From NCBI GenBank assembly GCA_030490835.1, contig CM059973.1, positions 50,410,008 to 50,474,007 on the forward strand: DNA of 64,000 nucleotides. Direction: 5' to 3'. Position numbers and translations under genes: made by a program. Numbering within the stretch: position 1 is the first letter of the stretch; each line of letters opens with the position of its first letter. The DNA is from Annona cherimola. Lineage: Eukaryota; Streptophyta; Magnoliopsida; Magnoliales; Annonaceae. The notes beneath the pieces were generated by a model. That model made no database searches. It was not told the DNA's origin and worked only from the letters and a program-made list of their open reading frames with translations. Shown here piece after piece: positions 49,101 through 60,792 of this stretch.

Positions 49101-52100
49101 ATGCAGGACCTAGAATCTTTTGATGAAATTTTTTAGTTGGTCAGCTAATACGTTTTGTTGAATCATGATAATTCTATCCCTTTGATATATCTCTAGAAGC
49201 ATTCCTCGAATTTTATATTTTTCAATCACTAGTGTCTCAGGTGAATGCAAGCAGAGATGTGTTACATGTGCTGTTTGAAATTTCTTTTGTTCTGAATACC
49301 CATTTCTGTGGATTTCAGGTTGTTGAATATGTCAGAAAGATCCGAAAAGGATTGATAAAATTTGACGAGCCAAAAGAGGAGCCACGCTTTTATCTGTTGT
49401 GGGGAGATGACTCTACCTCAACTGAAAAGGCACTTGGAGCTGGTTATCCTGCTCCAAAACCCAAGTTGCCTGGTATTTTCCTTCCAATCTTGTCTCTCAC
49501 TTAAAAGATACAAGTTTCAGAACATGTTTGTATTAGACTTTTAGGTAAAAGACACAAGTCTCAGAACATGATTGAATTAGACTTTGAAGTAAAAGACACA
49601 AGTTCCAGAACATGATTGAATTAGACTTCTAGGTTAAAATTTTAACTTTTCAATTTCTAACATTGGATCCCTTCTTATTATCACATTGTGCATGATGTAA
49701 AATTTTAAATGCACATGGCTTGTATTTACCATTTTATCATCATAAAAAATCAGAAGGTGCTGGAGGTCATCCATATTTAGTTTATTTGCAGAGAGTTTTG
49801 AGATTTGAATTTGAATTGGATCTTTATTTATTTATTTCTACACTTATAGGCCATGAGGAATCATACAATCCTTCCATAGAGTATATTCCTACACAGGAAG
49901 AAATTAATTCTTATCAGTTGATGTATGAGGAAGATCGTCCAAAGTTTATTCCAAGAAGGTGTGAGGAATGGACTTCTGCTGATGTTTTCTTTTGATTTTC
50001 TCCTAGTCATACTTGGAAATAATTTTCATTGTTGTTGTGTACTGTTACAGATTTGAGAATCTTAGAAGTGTTCCAGCATATGATAGTGCTATAAAAGAAT
50101 CTTTTGATCGCTGTTTAGACTTGTACCTCTGTCCTCGAACTCGTAAGAAACGTGTAAGTGTGGATACACAAATGTAAAGGAATGATGTGTCCTCTATTAG
50201 TTGTTTTCCTTCGATTCCGCTATCCAATTGGCAGAGGTCTTTTGCGGCTTTGTTCAGATATCTTCCATACTGCATTTTACTGGGTGATGTTTTCTTGAAG
50301 TTTCATGATTCAGTTAGGGTGGCATCACTAAAATCTGCATAAGGTCTGTTTGTTTTGGGCCAGTTATTATGAACAATAGTATCTATTAACCTAAAACACT
50401 CAAATTCATGTTCATCAGAATGTAGACTCCATACGAAAATGTATAACATCATGCTTAACATGTGAAAAACCTCTTACAATGATTCACGCTTGCTCAGATG
50501 TCTTATGAAATTGTAAAATCATTCATCAATTTAGTAAAAACACCATGCAGGTTGCATATTCATGGGTCCTACAAGGAGAAATTTTCTTACATGGGCAGTT
50601 TTCTCTCAAATATTTTCCAATATTGTAGCTTAATCTAGTGGGAGTTCATCAAAATGGAAATTAGGATCTTAGCTAAATAGTCATTTCTAAGCATGATGTT
50701 ATTTAGACATTATGGCGGGATCAAATTGAAGAGGCCTTCATAAGATTTTAGTATGGCTAGTTGTACTGAATCACTAACCTTTAAATGGATAAGAATTTTT
50801 TATTTTTTATTTTTTATTTTTTATTTTTTATTTTTTTGAAAAAAAAATTTCTGTCTGGCTTACAAATTGGTTGGTCCAGAAAACATGGGCAGAAATGTGA
50901 ACAAATAGCTGGTATTGTGTTTATTTTCCAACATTGAAGATTGTTTTGTACTATTTCTTCTGTTTTGCTTTTCCAGATTAACATTGATCCTGAGTCTCTA
51001 AAGCCCAAACTTCCAAGCCGTAAAGATCTGAAGCCATACCCAGTCACTTGTTATCTTGAGTATAAAGGCCACAGTGGTCCTGTTCTATCAATTTCTGTTG
51101 AAGCCTCAGGGCACTGGCTTGCTTCTGGTATGGCATAATATTCTCAGCATAACCTTGCCCTTGGGTTGGTTACTAGTTTTAATATCTTTGTTCTTTCATG
51201 GATGAATAATCTTTACAAAGGGATTAGTAAAACAGAAAAGTTACTGTAACTTATAGTTGCATCTTGTTCATCCATAGGTTCAACAGATGGAACTGTTCGA
51301 ATATGGGAAGTTGAAACTGGCCGGTGCCTTAAAGTCTGGGAGCTTGGTGAAGCTGTCCAATATGTTTCATGGAATCCTTTGCCTGAACTTCCTATCTTGG
51401 CTGTTTGTGTGTAAGCCCTTTTATGTGTTTTCATATGGTTCCTGTTATTAGTGAAACACTTCATGCTTCATTTGACTGCTCTATACTCTAATGAAGTGGA
51501 CAGGACATTCTTCTCTTAAATACTGGCCTCGGAAGGGCAGCAGAACAACCAAAAGTTAGAGAACTACTGCATTTGAAGGCTACTCCAGTCTCTGATGACT
51601 CAGGTCAGTTAATGTGGTGGCCTTTTCTTTTTACCCCCTTCTATCCGCCTTTTTTAATTTCTCAATGTGGTGAGTCGGATTGATGATTGAGGCCTCTGAA
51701 TTGTGGATCCCACATGCATGGATTTGGTACTTCTACCACCCTTTAATCTATGAATTCTTTGATGTGCTGCATGCAACGGTTTTGTATTTTACTCTGTACA
51801 TTGTTTATGCAGATAGTAAATCTGCTGTGAGCTGGGTTCGACATGAAAAGCATGACGGTATCATATTGAAGCATCTGAAGGTACAGTTTACTTATTTAAT
51901 CTTTTATTGCTTTTGGTTCTGTCATTACTATCTTATTTTTATAATAGATACACAATGCAAATGCTTGTATACTTTTTGATGGAATCTTGACTTGCCATGG
52001 TAGATTGTCTCCTCGGTGGAGTGGCACCGCAAGGGAGACTACTTCACAACTGTCGTGCGAGGTGATATCCTTAAAATATGATTTATACTTGAGCAGTTTG

Positions 52101-55100
52101 GCTTCGTCTGAATGGTTGTTGGGTTTGAGATTAATATCTTCAGCAGTAATCAATATTAGGCATCTTTCTTTATCTCCTGTCATCCGGTATACCTTTCCTT
52201 GTTTCCTGTTCTTTGCAAGGCATTCTTGTTTTCTCCAGATGACTGATTGTATCTTTTAAAGATTTTGATTTTTGATATTATCTTATTTTCATCTATCTTT
52301 TTACATGGTCGCTCCAATGTATTGCTGAAATTGTTAAAATGTGTAACATTTTTCTACTCCATATTTGCATGTACGCAATGTCAGCAAATTGCCAAAAATG
52401 CACAGCATTTTGGTGTCGCATGTAATAGAGATTTAAATATTGGGGTAACTGACCTGGTGTTAGATCGCCATGAAAAATGACCTCGGCTTCATGCATTGTC
52501 GGAAATTTCCTGTTGAACTATTGATATTATTACTATCATCGCTAGGAAGTCTATGGCTTTGGCATTTCTTGACCTATTTGTCCACGTGATACAAGAGCGA
52601 TACTGATACATCAACTCTCGAAGAAACTCACGCAAAATCCTTTCAAGAAATTGCATGGCCTTCCAGTTTCAGCAGTTTTTCATCCGTCTCGTTCTATTTT
52701 CTTCATCTCAACAAAGAAAACTGTGCGTGTTTATGATCTTTTGAAGCAAAGGCTCGTTAAGAAGCTTGAAACAGGAGTTCAAGAAGTTTCCTCCATTGCT
52801 GTTCATAATGGTGGTAAGTTATTTCTGTGTCATCAATGGATACATTTGGAGTTAGACTGGAACTTCCTTTTCAGATGGGACTCTTGCTTTCATCTTTCCT
52901 CAGCTTCTTTTTCTGAAGGGCAGAGTTTCCAAAATGGCTACATAAGTTCTCCTTCAGAAAGTGACAAATTTGAAACCTGTCATACTTATTCCATATATTA
53001 CATTCACTATGCATGAATCATGCTGTTGGAAAAATTGAAGTTCAAATTAGTTGGATGGCCATTGACCTACTTGTGAGGTGAATAACATTGACGTTGGCAT
53101 TGTTATTGTCATCGTGCATTCATTGTGGCCCAGCTTGTGGGCAGATGAATAGGCTTTTGGCGTGTATGTAATCATCCAGTTGAGTATTCTACTTTGGATT
53201 GGTATGTCATATTTTTCCCAGACTGGTTCACAATTTGCTGCATCATATGTTCTAAAGCGAAACTAGCTAGTCCATTTTGGCTAAGAGCATAGCCTGGGAA
53301 TTTTATGTCCAAAGGTATTATTAACTATGGTGTTTATTTCTAGGGGCTGTTTGGTTTTATCCCATGCAGATTCCATTTCTCGAAACTTTTAATTTTTTTT
53401 TTTTTAAAAAATTCATATTTCCCATATAACTTCTCATTTTCTAACACATAAGAATCCTATTTTCCCTCTTCATTACCTATATTTTATGCCTTTCAATACA
53501 TTGATTTGACATATAATTGTCCCAAGCAACTTAAAACCCTATTTTTCTGAGAACAAAATTCCAAATTTCCAAATCCACCGACCAAACACTCCATCTGGAA
53601 TTTTCACTAGGAAATACCCATTACCTTTTTCAATAATTTAGTTATTCCCTTGTATTTTTTTTTTATTTTCTTCTCATTCTTTCATGCTTTTTCTTCCATA
53701 AATGGAAAAGGTATCTGAGTTGTGTTCTCTGCAGGTGATAATCTAATAGTTGGGAGCAAAGAAGGAAAATTATGTTGGTTTGACATGGATCTATCATCTC
53801 AACCTTATCGGACTTTGAAGTATGTAACTGAAACTAGGAAAAAACTACTGACATTCTAATTACTTGCTTAGACAGAGTACAGATGATGGACTTTCATTTT
53901 TTTTCCCCTTTTAGTTGCTGGTGAATAGTGCTTAGTTGTCTCATTTTTGTTTATTGTAATACTGCTCGCACAATGCTATTTGGTCTCCATTTCCTTGCCA
54001 TGGGCTTAGTGTGAGTTTCACTTTGTAGTTGATTCACAACTTATAGGATGTATTTATTTATTTATTTATTTTTGAAAGTATAGCATGTATGTTTTTAGAA
54101 CCCATTGTAGAGTTATATTTTCCAGGAATATCATCACATGTGAGGAGAAACAATATACGCGGAAGTGGAGGCTAACAGATTCCAAATTACCTGTCACTTG
54201 CACTGTTGTATTATTGCTTAATATGCTTTGCCATAATATTTGTACTTCTGAATGGTTTGGTTATATATTAGTTTTTAGAATTCTGCTTAACTCTCAATGT
54301 CTTGGGCCATAAGAATAATTTACTTCTGGAATTCCGTAGCTGTCGGAATCTCAGAAATCATTGAGCGCTTCTTCATGGATACAAAGTATCTATTTCCTTC
54401 TCATTTCACATAGCCACATTTTACTACTTTCTATTTTGGCTAAGTAAAAGAGAAAAGGGTGGGTTCAATTTTCTTACTGTTTTTTATATTGAATAAGTTG
54501 AAGAGTATGACAATTGCTTGAGTGGTGTTTCCTCTGTTTTGATTCCTGACTGAAGTTGTTCTTTATTTCAGTAAATGAACAAATTCATTGAAAAAAAAAA
54601 AAGAGTCCAAATTGACTATAAACCATATTTCCATGCTTTATGTGATATATTGTTGTCTGAATATTAAGTGAATTGGTTTCTTTTGAATAGATCTGCTTCA
54701 GTGGCTTCTTCTCTGTTGTTGGTTCCTGATGCTGAAGTCGGGAATAATTGAAATAAATGAAGCCATTGATAAAAATTCCAAATTAACTATAACCAATGTT
54801 TGCATGCTTTGCGTCTTATTCCTCTATCATGCTGTCCAACTATGAAGTGAATTGGTTTATTCTGATTATATGAACTAAGTTGAAAAACATATCCGTGTGG
54901 GACTATAACCAGCTGACATGATTTTTCCTTAGTCAAGATCCACTCTTCTTCTGATTCATGCTCTTTTTGATATGCAAATCTCCAGGGCTCATTCGAAGGA
55001 CATTATGAATGTGGCTTTCCATCGCTCATATCCTCTTTTTGCTTCGTGCTCAGAGGACTGCACTGCATACGTCTTCCATGGCATGGTTTATTCAGATCTC

Positions 55101-55722
55101 AACCAGAATCCTCTTATTGTTCCATTGGAAATTCTCCGAGGGCACCAGAGCACAAATGGCAGTGGTTAGTGATCTCTCCTTAAATCCTTCACAGTTAGTT
55201 TTGTTAGTTAATCCTCACCTGCATTGCCAAGCTCATATACACTCTATGGCTGTTGTCTTCCTCTCTTTAGACCTTCCAATTATCCCTCATTCTTTGTAGC
55301 CTCAGTGGCTGGATCTTCCCAATGGCGGACATTGAACTGTGATTTGTCCACTGCAGTACCCAAAAGATGATGATTCAAACTTCAAATCATCTAATTGAAT
55401 CAAGAGTCACTCTTCATCTCTTCAGAGATCAGATTTTCTGTCCGTTGGAGATTGGATTGTGTTTCAGCCACTTTTGGGCCATGTATGATTATTGCACATT
55501 GCCATGAATTGGTAGCAGTATGGCACATCAAGCAGTGTAGTTTCAAACTACAACTCTTGCAGAATAACTCTTATTTTCAGGATTTCTCTCAGATAGCTAA
55601 TCCAACAGGAGCTCATTCATGCTTTTGTCTCTGTAGGGGTAATAGACTGCAAATTTCATCCAATGCAGCCTTGGTTATTCACCGCAGGTGCAGATTCTGT
55701 AATCAAGCTCTACTGTCACTAA
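46155..55722 (+). CDS. BOP1: BOP1 homologue, ribosome biogenesis WD40 protein (18 exons)
   Basis: Nucleolar subunit of the PeBoW complex (BOP1-PES-WDR12) needed for processing of the large-subunit rRNA; role inferred from the family. Exons: 46155-46301, 47158-47277, 47408-47524, 47625-47779, 48739-48856, 48986-49087, 49319-49472, 49850-49958, 50051-50153, 50977-51127, 51278-51410, 51497-51603, 51813-51880, 52004-52064, 52586-52813, 53735-53819, 54986-55164, 55637-55722. They join without a frame break into 740 codons, close to the usual family length. Residues 1-130 are basic then acidic. The BOP1 N-terminal domain spans about 138-398 ([62 protein letters not shown]). WD40 repeats follow from about 400 ([42 protein letters not shown]-like [27 protein letters not shown]) to the end ([15 protein letters not shown]). 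All introns are GT-AG except intron 14 (AT-AC). The start is the first in-frame ATG after the 5' leader and gives the expected basic N-terminus. Confidence 0.93.
47158..47524 (+). other. BOP1 exons 2 and 3: two acidic symmetric exons
   Basis: Exon 2 (120 bp) and exon 3 (117 bp) are both phase 0-0, rich in Asp/Glu, and end in SSEDE immediately before a gta donor ([17 protein letters not shown]). This looks like an ancient in-frame exon duplication in the acidic N-terminal region. Confidence 0.55.
47736..48200 (+). repeat. 232 bp tandem duplication across exon 4 end and intron 4
   Basis: Copy 1 (about 47736-47967) holds the last 44 bases of exon 4, its donor (gtgaaa at 47780) and intron start. 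Copy 2 (about 47968-48200) repeats it with few differences and its own donor (gtgaga at 48012). The correct reading needs copy 1 joined to exon 5 at 48739 (Trp codon TG|G). Confidence 0.9.
48295..48600 (+). repeat. Three imperfect tandem repeats of about 104 bp in BOP1 intron 4
   Basis: Blocks starting near 48309, 48412 and 48517 share 'aaatggctgttt..atttg.ttagatgaa.tgga....gatgtactttyaaa.tt'. Confidence 0.8.
49501..49640 (+). repeat. Three tandem repeats of about 48 bp in BOP1 intron 7
   Basis: The phrase 'taaaagacacaagt.tcagaacatgattgaattagactt' occurs three times with small changes. Confidence 0.88.
50794..50837 (+). repeat. ATTTTTT microsatellite in BOP1 intron 9
   Basis: Six near-perfect 7-bp units, followed by a poly-A run. 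Confidence 0.92.
52065..52585 (+). other. BOP1 intron 14: U12-type AT-AC intron
   Basis: The donor ATATCCTT at 52065-52072 matches the first eight bases of the U12 consensus exactly. TTTCTTGAC at 52565-52573 matches the U12 branch consensus TTCCTTRAY at all but one base. The acceptor is AC at 52584-52585, 13 nt after the branch A. Joining 52064 to 52586 keeps frame and yields [14 protein letters not shown]. Confidence 0.85.
53343..53592. mobile_element. MITE in BOP1 intron 15
   Basis: About 250 bp with ends GGGGCTGTTTGGT and, reverse-complemented, GGAGTGTTTGGTC. AT-rich core with a T run. A target duplication is not obvious, so the superfamily is open. Confidence 0.55.
54515..54885 (+). repeat. 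Imperfect tandem duplication (about 185 bp x2) in BOP1 intron 16
   Basis: 'ctctgtt.tgattcctga.tgaagt.g..' at about 54531 recurs at about 54711, and 'gtccaaattgactataaacca....tgcatgcttt' and 'agtgaattggttt.ttctg' recur in order. Confidence 0.75.
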
Positions 55723-56160
55723 ACTGAGTGCTGGATGTAAGATCATAGCAGTAAAAGTGATTCCAAAGAAACAGCTATATCTTCGCTTCAATATCTGTAC
55801 TATGCGAGGTGGATATTGATATGCAACATCTCCTGAGCAGAGGGAGAGCAATGTGGTGCAAGAGGTGCAATGAGGATGTGTGCTGCTGGTCTGTTCATCA
55901 GGTTTATGGTGTTAAAAGCCTGAAATATTACATCCCCCAACCTAGCATGGATGTCCTTTTGTATTCAGTTTTTGGGTAATGATCAATTTTGTCTGTTGTG
56001 ATTTAAAATTTCATTAATATAAATCAAAAGCATTTTTTTAGTTCATGGTAGGAATGGTTTGATAGGCATTCTCGCCCACTTATTAGAACTCATTGCTTGA
56101 TTGATGATTGTTTGATGGTATCATTGATACAACCAAAAGCTAAATGGGGATACACGAGAT
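55723..56160 (+). other. BOP1 3' UTR and downstream sequence
   Basis: No ORF. AT-rich sequence with AATATAAAT near 56016 could act as a near-upstream polyadenylation element. The 3' end cannot be fixed from sequence. Confidence 0.35.
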
Positions 56161-57500
56161 TTATAGTGCCTGATATAATCAGCAGGTCGAGTTTTTCATA
56201 TCAATGATATTAAAGTCCGACAAGGTATTGTAGTGGTTAGAGAGGTGCGTAATGGGTTAACTAGAGCATAAATGAGTATTGAAAGACCTGTGATGAGTCA
56301 TAGAGGCAGAATCAATTTGTTGTTAACTTGTGGTTGTTAGAATCGGGAATAGCCTGTGTAGTTGAGAATAGCGGAGTTTCTCTTCTTCTGTAATTTGCAT
56401 TCATTCAATCAAGAAACCATTGAATTTGCAGTTTGTTCCTATCAAGATATTAGAGCCCCTTATTGGTAGAGAACAATGCCGGGGGGTTGCTTCCATGAGG
56501 TCAGATTGTCAAAGCTCAAGTAGGATTTTGCAGCAGGTGTCCCAGCTAGCCAAGATGATAGAATCAGCGGGATGGAGAGGGAATTGGCAAACAGGTCAAC
56601 CATGTGGGAAAGGATATTTGATAACTTAGGACAACAACTAGAGATTCAAGTATACAAATCAAGGGCCTCCAGAGCAAAGATCCGAGAGTTCTCAGAATGG
56701 CAGATCTTGAATTGTCTGAGGTTGGGCATGCTTTGATTTGGATGGGAAGGAGGGCGGCAACCCTCCACGACCATTGGCATGGTAAGCTCAATTTCTGGAT
56801 CTTTTTATCTAGACATCTTTACTTCTAACGCTTGACACACCTGAATGGAAGAAGATTCAAATTGTACCCCACTTAACGATGGCGGTGCAATTGAATGGCA
56901 ACTCTAAGCAGAGTTTGCCCAGGATGGATTGACTTGGGTTTTACTCTGGGTTGCAATGATCAGAAACAGCAGTGCTACTCACCAAACTGTTCTGTTAGCA
57001 AACTCCGCAATTTGGATGTGAGGGCTCTCCATCAGTGAAATGGGTTGGCTTCTTGGTTGAAGTAGAATTTGAGGATATCTAGGAGGTCACTCTATTTGAG
57101 TTTGACACAACCAAGGCAGACGAGATTCAAGAGGAAGAACAGGGGAAAAGCTGCAAGCTCAAAACCAATTGTCTGATTTGTAGCCTAATCTTGACCTTAC
57201 CCTGCCTATATGTTTCCCAGATACTAAAGCAGCAGGTGATAGGGTGATTTACGATTACTATGGTAATCCTAATCTACTGATTGCATTAGAGGTTGCAATG
57301 TTGGGGATGTTTGGCCATATGGTTTCCGATCACTGCCATTACTGCTTAATTACAACTAGCAGAGGTGGTTCAGTCCTTTGGTACTAAAGCAAGCGTTTGG
57401 TAATGCTTAGAGTGGGAAGTAGGAAGCATATTTTTTCATATAATTTGAGACATTAATTTCCTAATTGTCCTACTTTTAGTTACTATCCTTGTATTCTGAT
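56161..57500 (+). mobile_element. Possible degraded LTR-retrotransposon remnant
   Basis: The segment 'tctcttcttctgtaatttgcattcattcaatcaagaaacc' (56378-56417) has the look of an LTR R/U5 end. It is followed at 56449-56458 by TATTAGAGCC, one base off the TATCAGAGCC core of a tRNA-iMet PBS. The 1 kb after it reads as broken, gag-like low-homology sequence. Weak evidence; it could be ordinary intergenic DNA. Confidence 0.3.
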
Positions 57501-58420
57501 CTTTTTTTCACGAGTTCTGATTCAATACGCCCCTCCTTCCTGTTGCCACATTGCGCCTGATCTCACCGTCCATTCAAATGTTGGATAGCTTACATCTTCC
57601 TTCATTTTGTAATTTCGCCCCTTCTGTTAGACAAGACGAGAAACCCATCCAAACCCCGAAAGGACGGACGAGAGGGCAATCTGCTATAACTACACATGGG
57701 GTGGTTGGGGTGAGGGGTTGGGTGAGAAACGTCGCCAAAGTGGGTTTTCCGCCACCAATGGTGGTTTGAAGGCAGACTGCAACTAGCAATTTTTGCCTAT
57801 CATGGCAGTTGGTATTGGTTCACCAGTAATAGCTTTTGGACGATGTGGCTTGCGATTTTCATGGTTTCTTTGGGTTTTTACAGAATCTGGCCCTGGTGGG
57901 TTTTAGAGCAACAGTGGCGGCCATGGCTGGAGAAGATGGGTTTACTCGCCGGCGATGGCACTAGCTATTAATTTGCCGAGGTTGCAGAGTCCATGCTCTG
58001 ACTGATTGGACCCTCTTCTCAATCCTTTTTCTAATTCCTAATTCATCTTGTGTCCTTTCATAAATTATTTTTGGACTTGGAATTTGCCATTGACACCACA
58101 CCAATTTGACCCTCTTCTCTAGCCTTTCCTAATTCCCTTTGCGTTAACCCATTTCACTATCCTCTTCTTGCCTTTCCCCTTAGCAGCGTGCTTTCATCAT
58201 AATGCTTTTATCGCAACTCTGTTAAAAATGCTTTCATCACAAATCTATCACAACTTAACGCAACGAGCATGCCTTCAACAGAATTTTTAAAAAAAAAAAA
58301 AAAAATTAAGCATCAAACATAAACAGTAACTTTAGAATGCCTCCAACACAATTTCAAGAATAGATTTGTTACAACTTAAGAACAACAAAAGATATAAACA
58401 AAAATTTGTTACACCCTCGA
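57501..58420. other. Intergenic, no gene seen
   Basis: Unstructured sequence with short spurious ORFs, and an A-run at 58291-58305 between two loosely similar 'gc(c)t(t/c)caacacaatttt' phrases. Confidence 0.5.
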
Positions 58421-58599
58421 ATTTCTCTAGTCCCTTATGAAACGGCTGCAACAAGAAGGTGATTTCCTTGGCCTAGACATTTCTTCCTTGGACGGTCTGC
58501 AACTAAGAGGTGGATGTTGCTTCAATAGATTCTGGAATGGGTGACATTGGCGAAGTTGTTGAGATGGAATGGAAGTGAAAAAACAAATAACCGCATCCA

Positions 58600-58938
58600 A
58601 TGTACATTTGCTGAAGGGCAACATTTTTACACTCTCTGCACATGGAGTGCATGGTCATGAAGTGCATGTTCAAGACAAAACCGTCTCTGAAGTCCTGGGA
58701 AGAGAGCAATCGGTGGGCCTGCTGCCCCGTCTTGACGTTGCAAAAGAGCTCTAATGGTGTTGGCACATTGCGTCCGATCCGAGTTTCGGGGTGTAGTCTG
58801 CAAAAGCTGGAGTGCCTGGCTCAGCTCTCCTTCACTGTAGAGATTTGGGACCTCCTCGAAGATTTGAAATCTGGGCTTAGGGATTTGAGTTCCCAAAGCA
58901 GTCCGGCCATCGGTTGCTAAACAAACAAAAATAATCAC
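58600..58938 (-). pseudogene. PPR-protein-like pseudogene fragment
   Basis: Minus-strand frame 58938 to about 58760 reads NLYSEGELSQALQLLQ, like the helix-turn before a PLS-class PPR tract. The adjacent frame (58766 to about 58640) reads LELFCNVKTGQQAHRLL, then FRDGFVLNMHFMTMHSMC, matching the 'GxxxHxxL..GF..D.fv.N.li.MYsmCG' pattern. A frameshift near 58760 joins the two. Only about 110 residues remain, and no further repeats were found on either side. Confidence 0.45.
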
Positions 58939-59681
58939 TTCTGTTGCGGCCTTTAACTAGAGAATGGAAGATAAAATCTAGGGGAATTTCTAAATATGGC
59001 TACATATTTTGCCCGAAATTCTTCTTATACTCACGGATTTTGAAATATTCTTCTCATACCCACAAATTTTACCAATGTGCCTTGGATACCCATGCTGTTA
59101 CCGTCCGTTTGTTTGGATTGAATTCTGATTTTTTTTTTTATTTTATTTTATACATTTGCTTAATACCGAAACTGCCCATCTCTTCTTTTCATATACATGA
59201 ACCCTTCATCCCTGTACCTGCAACTCCCACGTCGTGGCGGTCTCCTCTACATCCGTCATTGGCTCCTGCTTCTCGTCGGCGAGCTCTCTCCTCCTCGCTG
59301 CTGCTATTCCGAGATTGGCTCCTCCATCTCGTTGGCAATCTCTTTTCTCCTTGTTGCTGCTATTCGAATTAGAGCCGGTTCTGTAAAATCTCGGAATAAA
59401 TAAATAGACAAAAGAAACGAAAATCAATTACCAACCCACTTAGCATGTTATTCGCCACGTTTGTTCTTGTTCATTAGCCACAAATAAGATATTACATTTA
59501 TATATGGCTACCCAACAACCTCCACCGATTCTACTTCGTGCCGGTCACGACCTGTACTTCCGACCAACTCTCTTATCATCCCACATATTAGTTACTACAA
59601 TCTCAATATGACGGATGGGCTAAAAAAGATGCATTGGGGTATGCTAGAATGGCAAATATATATTTCAACAATCAATGACAC
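58939..59681. other. Intergenic, no gene seen
   Basis: Contains a short Leu/Ser-rich open stretch at 59197-59403, caused by a local 60 bp imperfect duplication ('ctcctcgctgctgctattc' / 'ctccttgttgctgctattc'). No recognisable domain. Confidence 0.5.
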
Positions 59682-59738
59682 TTGGCCAAGGCTCTTGGCA
59701 TCCAAAATGCTGCTCCACTGCCGCCTATCTTGACACCT

Positions 59739-59990
59739 TCAAAACATGCACTGAAACTGACACGCAGGGGACCTGTATTTGCTCCATTTGCATTCCACCA
59801 CCCTTGGCTCTGGTTGTGGGTTTTGATTCTCCACGACTGCTGTAATAGCTTCAGTGCTGGCTTCAGGAGTCACCTGTGTTTCTCCTTCTCTGTCGCTCGT
59901 GTTCTCAACAGAAGGCTGTAGTTCAAGTTGTGGAACTGGAGGGGCCCTGCTAAGCATATATTGGTGAATTTCGGGGGCATCATAGTCAAC
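59739..59990 (-). CDS. Unidentified possible exon
   Basis: The minus-strand open frame reads DAPEIHQYMLSRAPPVPQLE, then an acidic Thr/Glu-rich stretch and PEPRVVECKW, ending at 59739. Codon composition looks more protein-like than the surrounding DNA, but I recognise no family. It could belong with the candidate first exon at 60793-61160, or be a fragment of a lost gene. Confidence 0.2.
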   Translation of the reverse strand, partial: VDYDAPEIHQYMLSRAPPVPQLELQPSVENTSDREGETQVTPEASTEAITAVVENQNPQPEPRVVECKWSKYRSPACQFQCMF

Positions 59991-59999
59991 CCGTCAACC

Positions 60000-60480
60000 A
60001 CACTTGTCCAATCTATTTTTAAATGAATTTGGGTTGAGATTTTTAAATAAATGGGTTATGTCCATCAACTCGGTTCACCAGTTAATTAAATAAACGGATT
60101 TAGTTTGAAATTTTATAACCAATCAACCCGACCCATTTAATCCATTTAACTAGTTTTAACCCATTACGGTTATATATATCTATATGAGAAATATCCAGTG
60201 CAATGTCAAAATGGGCCCTACATAATCATAAAATTATAATCTACTTTACCCACTGTATTTAGAATAATCTATTCTATGACCATATCAATTTTCCTCCCAA
60301 TCGAATTTGTATATGAAAGTCATCTGAAAATGGTATAAATACAACCTAATAAAATAGTAATTTTTTCAATATTTAAAATAGTAATTTTTTCAATATTTAA
60401 AATGTATATGTGTGGGCTATTTTAAATGGATCAGGTTCAACCCAATCCGTTAATATCGGCAGGTAAATCTGCATAACAAA
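60000..60480. other. AT-rich intergenic sequence
   Basis: Contains 'gggtt.ggttgattgg..' type phrases ('aatcaacccgacccatttaatcc', 'ccaatccgttaat') and a direct 23 bp repeat 'agtaattttttcaatatttaaaat' at 60357 and 60381. No gene. Confidence 0.5.
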
Positions 60481-60792
60481 GAGTCCTAGTTAAGTATCAC
60501 CTCCGTGAACGAAGTACAATACTCAAGAGGATCTGCATGGAGCACACCTCATTAATTAACTTCTGCCTTTCGAGAGTGCCGAACTTTGGTGCAACCTCCT
60601 GAGATTTGATTGCAAGTGCCTGCCTTTCTTCCTTCTTCGGTGCAGCCTCATCAAGTAACCTCTACCTGTTCCAGAATGAAAAGTATGTGGGGGCCGAGCC
60701 AAGTAGGGCCAAGGGATGCACGAAAAATCAATAAAGCACGGGAGAGAGATGGAAAATTACGTTGGGTGGAGAATAAGGAGATGGAAGCTTAC

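Noticed and set aside
52060..52592. Ordinary GT-AG splicing for BOP1 intron 14 (CGAG|gtgata to caagag|CG)
   Set aside because: It keeps frame but loses residues between VVR and AILIHQ, has no polypyrimidine tract, and ignores the full set of U12 signals at exactly compatible positions.
55395..55727. 110-codon ORF overlapping the last BOP1 exon
   Set aside because: Wrong frame over the conserved WD40 end; mostly intron 17.
57551..57789. Overlapping plus and minus ORFs of about 70 codons
   Set aside because: No domain, no codon bias, no start context; equal openness on both strands.
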